The notes under the pieces are model-generated. The model saw nothing but the letters and a program-made list of their open reading frames with translations. It was not told the origin of the DNA and ran no database searches. Shown piece after piece: positions 1-8,127 of a stretch of 57,539 bases of DNA (within the stretch, counting starts at the first letter, position 1; every line of letters begins with the position of its first letter). Position numbers and translations under genes: made by a program. The DNA comes from Candidatus Cybelea sp. (GTDB lineage: Bacteria > Vulcanimicrobiota > Vulcanimicrobiia > Vulcanimicrobiales > Vulcanimicrobiaceae). The stretch spans positions 1 to 57,539 of the forward strand of contig DASXFZ010000048.1 in the NCBI GenBank assembly GCA_036489315.1, in the 5' to 3' direction.

Positions 1-195
1 CCTAAGTACATAGGTGGCTTCATCGGCGGTTGGCTGCAAGGGAGCACGTTCATATCACCCACAATGAATGCCACGGAGAACCGCTACGGTATAGCGTCTT
101 GGGCATATCCTGCTGGTGGCCATAGGATAGGAAAGCGAATCAAAACCAATTCCCACGTTTACAGCGTTATCGTTTCCGTGGCGGCCTCAAGGTAA
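1..195 (+). CDS. C-terminal end of a secreted beta-propeller-like protein (cut by window edge)
   Basis: The first 64 codons are open from base 1 to a TAA at 193-195. The translation contains GGWLQGSTFIS, NRYGIASWAYPAGG and HVYSVIVSVAAS. These align by eye with the last 60 residues of the next gene (GIWIQGAIALS, ERYMGYYKYPKGG, IHTFAVLPAPSG), so the two are tandem paralogues. The N-terminus, and any signal peptide, lies outside the window. Function is unknown; by analogy with the neighbour it is probably exported and surface- or periplasm-located. The gene is too short within this window to say more. Confidence 0.6.
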   Translation, partial: PKYIGGFIGGWLQGSTFISPTMNATENRYGIASWAYPAGGHRIGKRIKTNSHVYSVIVSVAASR

Positions 196-416
196 CTCGC
201 TTGGAGCCGAAATATATTATGCACTTTTACTGGTTGCGGCGGGTCTACGTCCATGTCTCCGCAGATCACCTCGAGCGTTCGAATGAAAAAGCGATACAGC
301 CCGCTTCCAGAGGCGACACCGGAAAACAGAAGCGAATGCAAGGCTATGGGGCATAGCGATCTCCGTCCCGCCCTCAAGGTACCTCCGGAGCGAATGAAGC
401 GAATAAGGAGCAAGGG

Positions 417-1430
417 ATGAACCGCAATTATTTTATCGGCAACGCCTGGCTAGCTATTGTGCTTTTCGCGTTATCCGGATGCGGCGGACAAAGCGTCGGC
501 ACGATTCCGGGAAGCGCTTCGAGCGTTCAGGCCGCACGAACGTCAGGGACATACTCCGACTTGTTGTACGTAGGTGGCCGCGTCGAGACGATGTACTCAT
601 ACCCCGCAGTGAAAGAACTCGGGACGCTGACACCGCAAACGGGGGGATATGGGCAGGGCTGCCCGGATGCCGTGACTGGGAATATTTACTTTACTACAAA
701 CATTTCCGGCCAGTTAGTACTACTGCAGTTTCCCTACGGCGCAACATCTGCGAACGCGACCATTTCGCCGCCGCAGGGCTACGAAGTTTCAGCCTGTAGC
801 GCGGACTCGACCACCGGAAACCTTGCCGTAACAGTGAATAAGGCCGGAAGCGCTGCCGATGGCTACGTAGCCATCTATCCGCCAGGTTCGAGCCAGCCGC
901 AGATCTACAACGACCCCGACCTGTTGGCCTACGGAGCTTGTACCTACGACAATCAAGGCAACCTTTTCTTTCTGAGTGAGATTAAGCCCGAGCAAGAAGT
1001 GCTAGCCGAGTTCACGGCGACCAGTCAGTCATTTAAAAGCTTTTCCCTAACCCTAAACGCCTGGGTTACCTCTCTGCAGTGGGACGGCAAATATGTCACT
1101 GCTGAAACCCGAGGCCGGCGTCACAACAACCCCCCTAATGAAATCTACCGTCTCGCGGTCGCCGATTCCGGCGTGAGCGTTGTGGGCACTACAAAACTAA
1201 AGGGAGCGAAAGGCGGCATTTGGATACAAGGAGCAATTGCCTTATCGGGACGATTCGGCAATGCTAAGACGGAACGCTATATGGGCTACTACAAGTATCC
1301 GAAAGGCGGGAAGCCGTACGACGTTTTTAAGAGTCTGGCGGACGACTACATTCACACCTTCGCGGTACTTCCGGCTCCGTCCGGTTTTCACGGTCGCTTA
1401 ACAAACGACTTAATAACAAAGCGCAAGTGA
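417..1430 (+). CDS. Secreted lipoprotein, NHL/beta-propeller-like
   Basis: A 337-residue protein with a short charged start, a hydrophobic stretch and the lipobox LSGC at about residues 19-22, so it is predicted to be lipid-anchored after export. The body carries repeated YxxxxG blade-like units such as LLYVGGRVETMYSYP, NIYFTTNISGQLVLLQFP and GYVAIYPPGSSQP, typical of propeller proteins of the SMP-30/NHL kind; no catalytic residues were recognised. The ATG at 417 is preceded by AAGGAG at 405-410, a clear ribosome site. It follows a tandem paralogue ending at 195. Four more genes or fragments of this general type lie at 47.3-57.4 kb. Role unknown. Confidence 0.75.
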   Translation: MNRNYFIGNAWLAIVLFALSGCGGQSVGTIPGSASSVQAARTSGTYSDLLYVGGRVETMYSYPAVKELGTLTPQTGGYGQGCPDAVTGNIYFTTNISGQLVLLQFPYGATSANATISPPQGYEVSACSADSTTGNLAVTVNKAGSAADGYVAIYPPGSSQPQIYNDPDLLAYGACTYDNQGNLFFLSEIKPEQEVLAEFTATSQSFKSFSLTLNAWVTSLQWDGKYVTAETRGRRHNNPPNEIYRLAVADSGVSVVGTTKLKGAKGGIWIQGAIALSGRFGNAKTERYMGYYKYPKGGKPYDVFKSLADDYIHTFAVLPAPSGFHGRLTNDLITKRK

Positions 1431-2207
1431 GGCGCCTGGTGCCGGGGCCCTTTGCTTTAGCCGAACACCGAATCCGCAACAGCGACCCCTCGCCCTCGCA
1501 AGGCCTTTTGGAAATGGCTCCCGGTGTTGGACTAAAACCTGCGCTACCTCGTGAACGCGCCGACATCTGATCGCCCGTCGGGGTTCGATTTAGGGCTTAC
1601 GCGTAGCCAGTCCCGGGCTCTGCTGGATCTCTTCGTCGATTTCAAACTCACGATCGACGACGCGGACATTTGGCGGCGTCTTCGATAGTTCGTAGATATT
1701 CCCGAGGGATGCGATTGTGGGGGCCTCCGAACATGCCAGTGTTCGCCACGGTATTTTACCCGCGTGCCCTTTCCGATGGCTGTCAAAGGCCCCCGGGTTC
1801 GCCGGTACGGCGCTTGAATCCAGCACGCTCAGTTATAGACGACGGTCGTGCCGCCGACATAGTGCGCGTTGAAAGCGCGGTCATCGCCGAGACCATCGAG
1901 CGAGGTGAGCGGAGTCCGCTTCACGGTGCGTCTTTTCGGTGTCTCTTTAGCCACGATAAGCGGCACTTACGCGCGTCCCCGCCAACTCCATTTTCGTCGC
2001 GGTAGCAGCAACGGACTAGTCAGTTGGTGATCAACGCGCATTTTGCATTACGCAATAAGGCGGTTTCGCAGTACGTCAATGAGGTCTGCCGGTACTGATT
2101 CAGTTTGGATCGGGGGTCCGGCGGCGTTTGGTAAACCTAGCATAACATGCCGAAACTTAACCGCTCCCGATCCGTAACCAGGGTAGGCCAGAAAGGGAGA
2201 AGCCTAG
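1431..2207. other. Gene-poor stretch with a probable attachment scar and decayed coding fragments
   Basis: No intact gene could be supported in these 777 bases. Bases 1481-1493 (AGCGACCCCTCGC) recur exactly at 54004-54016 beside another tRNA-like scar, and 1515-1533 repeats the 3' end of tRNA-Asn. On the minus strand, 1841-1930 reads as a short tail ending FNAHYVGGTTVVYN-stop, which resembles the end of an outer-membrane barrel protein but lacks the rest. Another minus-strand tail ends near 1592. These look like debris of an old insertion; the assignments are weak. Confidence 0.4.
1515..1533. repeat. attL-like 19-bp direct repeat of the tRNA-Asn 3' end
   Basis: TGGCTCCCGGTGTTGGACT is identical to 5984-6002, the CCA end, acceptor strand and T-arm of the tRNA-Asn gene, in the same orientation. 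The upstream flanks are also alike (GCcTTTTGGA here, GCaTTTTGGA there). Tyrosine integrases typically recombine at tRNA 3' ends and leave such a copy at the far side of the element, so this is read as the outer boundary of a 4.5-kb island. Confidence 0.7.
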
Positions 2208-2312
2208 ATGAGCTTGCCGACCGCCATAGTCGTCGCTACCGCCATAGTCTGCGTCACCGTTCTGCTATGCGTACTCATCGCGATTTTCTGGGAAGCAAGG
2301 CACCGTCAGTAG
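2208..2312 (+). CDS. Small single-pass membrane protein (34 aa)
   Basis: ATG at 2208 gives MSLPTAIVVATAIVCV, followed by VLLCVLIAIFWEARHRQ and a TAG at 2310-2312. Almost the whole peptide is one hydrophobic helix with a basic C-terminal tail, suggesting an N-out/C-in single-pass protein. GGGAGA at 2195-2200 is a good ribosome site eight bases upstream. Only six bases separate it from the following four-helix membrane protein, so the two are probably co-translated and may act together. The size and shape recall small subunits such as KdpF, but there is no sequence match to claim. Confidence 0.55.
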   Translation: MSLPTAIVVATAIVCVTVLLCVLIAIFWEARHRQ

Positions 2313-2318
2313 GTTCTT

Positions 2319-2714
2319 ATGAAGCGGACGAATGTCTTAACCATCGTGTCCCTGCTCTCGATCATACTCCTCTCATTTCACTTGACGGATGATATCGTCT
2401 ATGGGACCGATAAGTCCCCGGCGTCAAACGTCGTGGTAATCGCTGTGCTCGTCATCTGGCTATACGGGACGCTGATGCTCGCCGAGCGGCGGTCAGGGTA
2501 CGCGATCATACTCCTCGGATCCGTCGCGGGCATGGTAGTTTTCAGCGTCCACGTGAGCAGAGCAGGAGGGCTGTCGGCCGGCATTGTCGCTCAGTCCAGC
2601 GGAGCGTTCTTCTTCGTTTGGACTCTGCTCGCGCTCGCCGTGACCTCCGTTTTTTCCGCTATCCTCTCGGCGCTCGGGTTATGGGATCTGCGACGTTCAA
2701 ACGGGAACCTCTAA
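2319..2714 (+). CDS. Hypothetical integral membrane protein, four helices
   Basis: A 131-residue protein with four hydrophobic segments at roughly residues 5-24, 38-55, 60-80 and 92-120, and charged turns between them (LMLAERRSG, LWDLRRSN). No known family was recognised. It directly follows a 34-residue single-pass peptide, and the pair lies inside the island bounded by tRNA-Asn repeats, so it may be accessory cargo. The start at 2319 is the first ATG after the preceding stop; there is no strong ribosome site, consistent with translational coupling. Confidence 0.55.
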   Translation: MKRTNVLTIVSLLSIILLSFHLTDDIVYGTDKSPASNVVVIAVLVIWLYGTLMLAERRSGYAIILLGSVAGMVVFSVHVSRAGGLSAGIVAQSSGAFFFVWTLLALAVTSVFSAILSALGLWDLRRSNGNL

Positions 2715-3019
2715 TTTCTGAGGGTTCAGTCGATCTCTAGCCAGCGATCGCAGCGACGGCGCGCTGTGAGCTCTCGCTCCTGACGCGCCGGCGGTAGCCA
2801 AACTTAACAGCCGAATCGAGCCCCTTCAGCGCTTTGCCAAGGTCCAGCGATAGCATTCGCTCCTCGAGTGCTTTGTACGCCGGACGCAGCGCGTCGTGAG
2901 CTCGTCGCCTTGCTCGAACTCGAGGGGACCGCTGAACGGAACGCACACCAGGGCGCGCAGAGCCTTATTGGGCGCGACGGGAATCGGCCCGCGACCCCGG
3001 CATCCGTCTCGCTGAGTTT
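2715..3019. other. Spacer before the integrase; nothing convincing seen
   Basis: These 305 bases have no gene I can support. The plus-strand frame of the integrase stays open for some distance upstream of 3020 (for example RLAEF before the TTG), which suggests that the missing N-terminal arm-binding part of the integrase once lay here and has decayed. Confidence 0.35.
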
Positions 3020-4069
3020 TTGGAACGATGGCTCTCGATGGTCGTCAAGCCGTCGATGCGCACCACGACCTACCGCAGTTACAACATCGATTTCGAGAAG
3101 CACCTCAAGACGTGCCGGATCGCCAATACGGGCCTGCGCGATATCGACGAGGCGCAGATACAGCACCTTTTCGTCACCGAGAACAAAGCTGCGACGCGCA
3201 CGCAGGCGCTAACATTGATCGTCCTGCGCCGCGCGCTCGATCGCGCCGTTCAATGGCAACTTATCGATTCCAACCCGGCGAAAGGCGCGGCGATCCCGCG
3301 ACAAGAGCGGCATCCGCTTTCTCCCGAGGAGGTTCAGCGCTTCCTAACATTCGCAAAGAACGATCCGCTTTTTCACGCTTATTTTCTCGCGTTGAATACC
3401 GGGATGCGGCAGAGCGAGCTGCTTGCTCTACGCTGGGAAGATATCGTCAACGGTACGATCCGTGTGAATCGCGCGCTCGATCCGCACACGTTTAAGGCCC
3501 CAGAACCTAAAACACGCGCCGGCAAACATGCGATCGTCCTCGACGCCAGAGCGCTAGCCATGCTCGAGCCCCACAAAGGCGCGGCAAGCTGCGGCCGGCT
3601 ATACCGGGCCGCTCGTCTTTGTCGATCGATACGGCGGCCACTTGCGGCCGTCGAACTTCAGAGGCGTAGCTTCAAACCGCTTCTAAAAAAGGCAGGGATT
3701 AGCGAGACGATACGCTTCCACGATCATCTCCGGCATACATCCGCAACGCTGATGCTCGCCGCTGGCGTGAATCTAAAGATCGCAAGCGAACGCCTTGGCC
3801 ACGCCAACATCGCGATCACCGGCGACTTCTACCAGCGCGTGAGTACGGATATGCAGCGCGACGTCGCGCGCAAGATGGGAAAACTCCTCACTTTTGACGA
3901 CAAAAAAGTAATAAAAGGCGCTCAGGGTGCGCGTAAAAAGGCGTCAAGCGCGCCGATCGAGGTTTCAATGCGTGAATCAAAAGACAGCACGACCATTGGC
4001 TGGTCTTTGTCTTGGCATAGGGCCGCAATGCAAAGGGTCAATCCAGGCTCCTACGAGTTTGAGGAGTAG
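3020..4069 (+). pseudogene. Tyrosine recombinase/phage integrase, degraded
   Basis: Residues 1-90 resemble the SAM-like core-binding domain (ERWLSMVVKPSMRTTTYRSY). Residues 100-310 form the catalytic domain with the first arginine in GMRQSELLALRWEDI and the tyrosine in ITGDFYQRVS. Three defects are visible. The only start is TTG and the N-terminal arm-binding domain is missing. Between about 3575 and 3675 the natural sequence (GYTGPLVFVDRYGGHLRPSN) sits in another frame, bounded by two compensating indels. The usual HDLRH active-site box reads HDHLRH, with one extra codon. It probably no longer works. It lies within the tRNA-Asn island and was presumably its integrase; a second fragment is at 5716-5936. 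Confidence 0.7.
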
Positions 4070-4567
4070 CGCTCGGCGCAGGAGTCGGCGGATAGTAGAG
4101 GCCCGGCGCAACGGGCGCAGTGCGATCGCCGTCTTTCCACACTCGGCCGTCGGCATAGCGGACGTATTGAACGCGGCAGATGACGTTGACGGGGCTCGAG
4201 GCTGTATTCTCCTGGCCGACTGCTCCAACCGTGCCAGCGAGGTTCCTACGGGCTAGTATCGGCACGCCGGGCGCGAAGGTCCCGAGCCAATCAAGGCCCA
4301 TCGATTGCGTGATCGCGCTGAACGTGTCCTGGACGTCAAAGACGAACCGCACTGCGTTGACGGGCTGCGGGCTGATGTTCGTGAAGTCGACCGCGGCGGC
4401 GATGTAGAGACGGCTATCGCTAAGCGCAGCGCGGCACGAATCGACCCGAACCGGCGAAGCCCCCGAGGTCACCACTTCCGTGCGCAGCGTCGTCTCCGCA
4501 AGCGATCCGGCCGGCACCATAGCGCCAGCAAAACGATAACCGCGGCGAGGGTAAGCCCGTTCCGCAT
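4038..4567 (-). pseudogene. Exported protein of unknown function with a frameshifted signal peptide
   Basis: From ATG 4567, just after AGGAG and with AAAGGA further upstream, the frame encodes a signal peptide MRNGLTLAAVIVLLAL. It then runs out of frame. The mature part (AGSLAETTLRTEVVTSG through VNAVRFVFDVQDTF and VQYVRYADGRVWKDGD) continues in the adjacent frame to the stop at 4038. The switch falls at a TTTT run near 4520, so one base was gained or lost, or the assembly has an error there. The mature region looks like a secreted beta-sandwich domain. Without the signal peptide, an internal start would leave the product in the cytoplasm. It overlaps the integrase 3' end on the other strand. 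Confidence 0.55.
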
Positions 4568-4696
4568 CTCCTGGTTCCTTTACCCAGGGGGCAGGCGGCT
4601 CCTGGTTTGCCGACGCCCAAATCTCGGGTTGACGCGACAGCCGGGAAACTTGCTTAATTGGGGCGGTCGCGGCCACACCCCCTAAGCCGTAAGGTG

Positions 4697-5245
4697 CTAT
4701 TTTAGTACCGTTATTTTAACTTCATTCGATCGCGCAGCTGCTGTGAACTGTGCCGCATTTTTGCCAAAGGCCCCGATCTCGATGGAGGCAGTGATTCTAT
4801 AGGTACCGGGCCCAATGTCGTAGTTCCAGTGCTTGATGTCCACCCAATCGCCCGTCGCGCCATTGGTTTCTGCATCGCTGTATTCCATAACAAAAGGCTT
4901 GCCGGGCTCTAGCTCAGTGGGATCCATAGAACTCTCAAATCCGTACTGCGGGCCGTGAGGCGCCGTCGTAGGCACAGTATTTCCGGCAGCGTTCACGACC
5001 GTGAGCTTACTTACCGCGTAGGGCGGCGGAGCATTTGCATAAATAATCGCTTGAGAGGTTCGATTGATCAGTATTAGCCTGAGCTCGATCGGCTCTCCCA
5101 CGCGGTAAACAGGCTTATCCGATTCAAGCCGCACGGCTATTGCATTGGGACGGACGGGAAAGTTCAATTCCTTGACTTGCGCTGCCGCCGCGACCGGCAG
5201 CAACAGCGCGCTGGCTATTAAACTACAAACCAGGCGACGTAACAT
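4697..5245 (-). CDS. Secreted immunoglobulin-like/BsuPI-like protein
   Basis: A 182-residue protein with signal peptide MLRRLVCSLIASALLLPVAA and a likely cut after AAAA-Q. The mature part has the layout of a single beta-sandwich domain: VRLESDKPVYRVGEPIELRL and LILINRTSQAIIY, then PGKPFVMEYSD and GTYRITASIEI. This pattern is common to Ig-like and BsuPI-type domains; no catalytic residues are seen. GGAG lies eight bases before the ATG. It shares direction with the frameshifted exported protein downstream (129-bp gap), and both belong to the island. Function unknown; binding or inhibition at the cell surface is possible. Confidence 0.6.
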   Translation of the reverse strand: MLRRLVCSLIASALLLPVAAAAQVKELNFPVRPNAIAVRLESDKPVYRVGEPIELRLILINRTSQAIIYANAPPPYAVSKLTVVNAAGNTVPTTAPHGPQYGFESSMDPTELEPGKPFVMEYSDAETNGATGDWVDIKHWNYDIGPGTYRITASIEIGAFGKNAAQFTAAARSNEVKITVLK

Positions 5246-5387
5246 GTCTTTGCTCCAGCTTCAGGGAGGCTTCACAGATATTTGCTTCGGCAACCTGGGC
5301 GGACGTAAGACTCGCCGCTTGCCATGACCATAATGACGCCCATTAGGCTGACTCTGGGATCAACGCAAACGTTTGAGCCCCCAAAAA

Positions 5388-5660
5388 TCAATACACACCG
5401 TGGTAAAACCGATATGAGCCCGGACCCTTCACCTTGAAAGACTCGGCGTTGTAAGTAAGCGTGACCACGGGATGTTTTTCTGGAAACCATGCGACCCACG
5501 TATAGTCATCGGTCCACTTTGCGTTGCCTCCCGCAACGACTTGCTCACTTGAGGGTGCCGCTGTTGGACGGAGGTATCCGATTGCATGTGGTGGGCAGTA
5601 TCTGGGATCGAAAGGCTCATGGGTGATTAGCGAACCCACGAATGCCGGTGCGTAGACCAT
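5388..5660 (-). CDS. Hypothetical protein, 90 aa
   Basis: The reading frame begins MVYAPAFVGSLITHEPFDP and contains PRYCPPHAIGYLRP, WTDDYTWVAWFPEKHP and YNAESFKVKGPGSYRFY. The tryptophan- and tyrosine-rich composition with alternating polar residues suggests a small beta-rich protein. There is no signal peptide from this start, and no clear ribosome site, so the N-terminus may be missing. It lies between the Ig-like gene and the integrase fragment, inside the island. No family was recognised. Confidence 0.4.
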   Translation of the reverse strand: MVYAPAFVGSLITHEPFDPRYCPPHAIGYLRPTAAPSSEQVVAGGNAKWTDDYTWVAWFPEKHPVVTLTYNAESFKVKGPGSYRFYHGVY

Positions 5661-5715
5661 ACTTCCATGCTAGCGCTTTGTCCCCAAGCGCTCAACCCTT
5701 TATGGTCCCGGCCTT

Positions 5716-5936
5716 TCGAAGAAGATTGACGCGCCAGTTCGCTTCCACGATCTGCGCCAGCAAAGCGCTACACTGATGCTCGAAGCCCGGCGTAAACCTC
5801 AAGATGGCAGGCGAGCGTCTCAGAACGCCTCGATCGCAATTACCGCCGACACGTATTCACACGTCTCGCCGACTATGCAGCGTGATGCGGCTAGCCGCGT
5901 TCAAGCCATCCTAGTTCCCAAAGTGAGCCAGACAAA
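5716..5936 (+). pseudogene. 3' fragment of a second tyrosine integrase
   Basis: The piece reads APVRFHDLRQQSATLMLE, then, after a one-base shift, GVNLKMAGERL, then, shifted back, NASIAITADTYSHVSPTM and QRDAASRVQAIL. These are the closing motifs of an integrase closely related to the one at 3020-4069, including the catalytic tyrosine region (TADTYSHV). The HxLRH box has become HDLRQ. There is no start or upstream domain. It ends about 50 bases from the tRNA-Asn 3' end, the normal place for an integrase gene relative to its attachment site, so it is the relic of another integration event there. Confidence 0.7.
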
Positions 5937-5973
5937 AAGGAGTCCCCCACAAGAAACGCTGATTTTGCGGGGG
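5931..5973 (-). terminator. Terminator of tRNA-Asn
   Basis: Eleven bases beyond the tRNA 3' end on the minus strand, CCCCCGCAA (5973-5965) pairs with TTGTGGGGG (5952-5944), with one mismatch, and a TTTTT run follows at about 5934-5938. The spacing and U-tract fit an intrinsic terminator for the tRNA transcript. Confidence 0.6.
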
Positions 5974-5983
5974 CATTTTGGAG

Positions 5984-6002
5984 TGGCTCCCGGTGTTGGA
6001 CT
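5984..6002. repeat. attR-like 19-bp direct repeat within tRNA-Asn
   Basis: This is the inner partner of 1515-1533, identical over 19 bases and in the same orientation. It covers the CCA end, the 3' acceptor strand and part of the T-arm. The region between the two copies holds two damaged integrases and several exported-protein genes. Confidence 0.7.
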
Positions 6003-6059
6003 CGAACCAACGACCCGCTGATTAACAGTCAGCTGCTCTACCAACTGAGCTAACCGGGA
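5984..6059 (-). tRNA. tRNA-Asn (GTT)
   Basis: Read on the minus strand, the 76-nt gene folds into a full cloverleaf. Acceptor TCCCGGT pairs with ACCGGGA, followed by discriminator G and an encoded CCA. The D-arm is GCTC...GAGC, the anticodon stem GCTGA/TCAGC encloses loop CTGTTAA, so the anticodon is GTT, and the T-arm is GTTGG/CCAAC around TTCGAGT. This is the intact host copy. Its 3' 19 bases are duplicated at 1515-1533, and a diverged partial copy lies at 54051-54083, marking it as an integration hotspot. Confidence 0.97.
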
Positions 6060-6137
6060 ACGGTCGGGCGGCGGAGTGGCCGGCGGACGGGGGTTCCACG
6101 AGGGAGGCTCGACTCCCCTTCGGGTATATCGCACCTC

Positions 6138-7112
6138 GTGCCGGAGAACGCGAAGCAGGCCCGCCCGACGGTTGAGATACCCGCCGACGTAGACGACGTA
6201 ACCATTGAGGTTGACGGGTGCCGTGTGGCGCTGACCAACCTGAGGAAGGTCTACTTCCCGAAGTTGGGCCTGACGAAGGGCGACCTGCTCCGCTACTACC
6301 TGAGCGTCTCCGACGCGCTGCTCCCGCACGTCGCCGGCCGAGCGATGGTGATGAAGCGCTACCCGCACGGGGTGACCGGCGACTTCTTCTATATGAAGCG
6401 CGCGCCGAACCCGCGGCCGGAGTGGATCGTCACCTGCGCCGTCGAGCACCGCTCGGGCAACGTCATCGACTTTCCGATCATCAACGACCGCCCGTCATTG
6501 ATGTGGCTCATCAACCTCGGGTGCATCGATCTCAACCCTTGGTACTCGCTCTGCGACGAGCCGAACTATCCGCTCTACATTCACTTCGACCTCGATCCGA
6601 CACCCGAAACGCGATTTGAGACCGTGCGCGAAGCCGCGCTGATCGTGCGCGACGTGCTGACCGGGATCGGCATGACGCCCTTCGTGAAGACGACCGGCAG
6701 CCGCGGCGTGCACGTCTACGTGGCGATCCGCAAAGAGTTCACTCAGCACGAAGTCTGGGAGGTCTCAAAAGCTATCGGCGTGCAGATCGCCAAAGCCCAC
6801 CCCGACGTCCTCACGGCAATCTACCGCGTCGCGGACCGTCCGAAGTCGCGAGTGCTCGTCGATTACAACCAGAACGCCTTCGGAAAGACGCTAGCTTCAA
6901 TTTACTCGGTGCGTCCGAACGAGGCGGCGGCCGTCTCGACGCCGGTGACGTGGGAAGAGATCGAGGCCGGCTGCGAGCTGACCGATTTCACCGTCTTTAA
7001 CGTGCCCGGCCGCGTCGCGAAGATCGGCGACCTCTGGAAGCCGCTGCTGCAGAGTCGCGGCCGCTTCGATCTCGGCGGCTTGAAGGGAAAGGACACCCGT
7101 GCGGCGCTTTGA
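6138..7112 (+). CDS. ligD: LigD-type primase-polymerase (polymerase domain protein)
   Basis: A 324-residue stand-alone polymerase domain of the archaeo-eukaryotic primase fold, as found in LigD. Family marks include VALTNLRKVYFP, the MVMKRYPHG strand, and the metal-binding pair in IHFDLDPTPETRF. SRGVHVYVAI and the later VLVDYNQNAFGKT also fit the family. In the cell it fills in or primes broken or gapped DNA with nucleotides before ligation. The start is GTG; TATATC at 6125-6130 sits seven bases before it, so the message may be leaderless. It overlaps the downstream ligase by 14 bp, so the two are made together. There is no fused ligase or nuclease domain and no Ku gene in the window. Confidence 0.88.
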   Translation: MPENAKQARPTVEIPADVDDVTIEVDGCRVALTNLRKVYFPKLGLTKGDLLRYYLSVSDALLPHVAGRAMVMKRYPHGVTGDFFYMKRAPNPRPEWIVTCAVEHRSGNVIDFPIINDRPSLMWLINLGCIDLNPWYSLCDEPNYPLYIHFDLDPTPETRFETVREAALIVRDVLTGIGMTPFVKTTGSRGVHVYVAIRKEFTQHEVWEVSKAIGVQIAKAHPDVLTAIYRVADRPKSRVLVDYNQNAFGKTLASIYSVRPNEAAAVSTPVTWEEIEAGCELTDFTVFNVPGRVAKIGDLWKPLLQSRGRFDLGGLKGKDTRAAL

Positions 7113-8127
7113 GGAGCTTGCTCTCCCGCCGCCGATCGAGCCGATGGAGACGCGGCAAGTGGCGCGCATTCCCGAAGGTGAGGAGTGGAGCTACGAACCG
7201 AAGTGGGACGGCTTTCGCTGCATCGCGTTTCGCGATCGCCACGACGTCGAGCTCCAGTCGAAATCCGGCGAAACGCTGACGCGCTACTTTCCCGAAATCG
7301 TCGCGGCCCTCCAAAGCGCAAAGGAGAGCCGCTTCGTCACCGACGGCGAGCTGATCGTCCCCGCCGGCGACGGCTCGGATTTCGACGCGCTGCTTCAGCG
7401 CATCCACCCGGCCGAGAGCCGCGTACGCAAGCTCGCCGTCGAGGCGCCCGCAACGTACGTGCTCTTCGATCTGCTGGTGAGCGGTCGCGACGCGCTCTTC
7501 GAGCGTGCACTACGCGAGCGGCGCGAACACCTCGAAGACTTCATGCACCGCAACTTTGCTAAAAATGCGACCGTGGCGATTTCGCCCGCAACCGACGATC
7601 CCGCCCTCGGAAAACAATGGCTTGCCGGCAGTCTGGCTCGGTTCGACGGAATCATCGCGAAGAAAAACGTGCCGTACGCGTTCGGCGGGCGCGATGCGGC
7701 GGTGAAGGTGAAGCGCAGCTACGGCGCCGACTGCGTCATCGGCGGTTTCCGGACAAGCTCGGGCGGCGCAATCGCTTCACTGCTGCTCGGGCTGTACGAC
7801 GAAGAGGGGCTGCTCGATCACATCGGGTTCGTCGGTTCGATGGGCGTACCGGATCGCAAACGCGCGGCGGACCTGCTCAAACCGATCGTTGAGCCTCCCG
7901 GATTTACCGGCAATGCACCCGGCGGTCCGAGCCGCTGGCGGCGTGCGGCCGACGCGCAATGGTTTCCGGTTCGCCCGGAGATCGTGGTGGAGGTTGCCTT
8001 CGACCACACGACGGCGCGACGCTTTCGCCACGCCGCCCGTCTCTTACGCTGGCGCCCCGATAAAGCGCCGCGTCAATGCACGATGGACCAGCTCCTGAAC
8101 CCTACGGAACGGTCAGGCTCTCGGTGA
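7099..8127 (+). CDS. ATP-dependent DNA ligase (LigC/LigD-ligase type)
   Basis: A 342-residue ligase. The nucleotidyl-transferase motif I lysine is in YEPKWDGFRC at about residues 31-40. Further motifs are DGELIVP (III/IIIa region), FDGIIAKK (IV) and AVKVKR (V), followed by an OB-fold part ending VVEVAFDHTT and LRWRPDKAP. It seals nicks using ATP and is normally a repair enzyme, distinct from the NAD-dependent replicative ligase. The GTG start lies inside the polymerase gene with AAAGGA upstream. The split polymerase-ligase pair resembles the mycobacterial Prim-PolC/LigC arrangement used in excision repair. Its last 26 bases overlap the end of the convergent gene. Confidence 0.88.
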   Translation: MRRFEELALPPPIEPMETRQVARIPEGEEWSYEPKWDGFRCIAFRDRHDVELQSKSGETLTRYFPEIVAALQSAKESRFVTDGELIVPAGDGSDFDALLQRIHPAESRVRKLAVEAPATYVLFDLLVSGRDALFERALRERREHLEDFMHRNFAKNATVAISPATDDPALGKQWLAGSLARFDGIIAKKNVPYAFGGRDAAVKVKRSYGADCVIGGFRTSSGGAIASLLLGLYDEEGLLDHIGFVGSMGVPDRKRAADLLKPIVEPPGFTGNAPGGPSRWRRAADAQWFPVRPEIVVEVAFDHTTARRFRHAARLLRWRPDKAPRQCTMDQLLNPTERSGSR

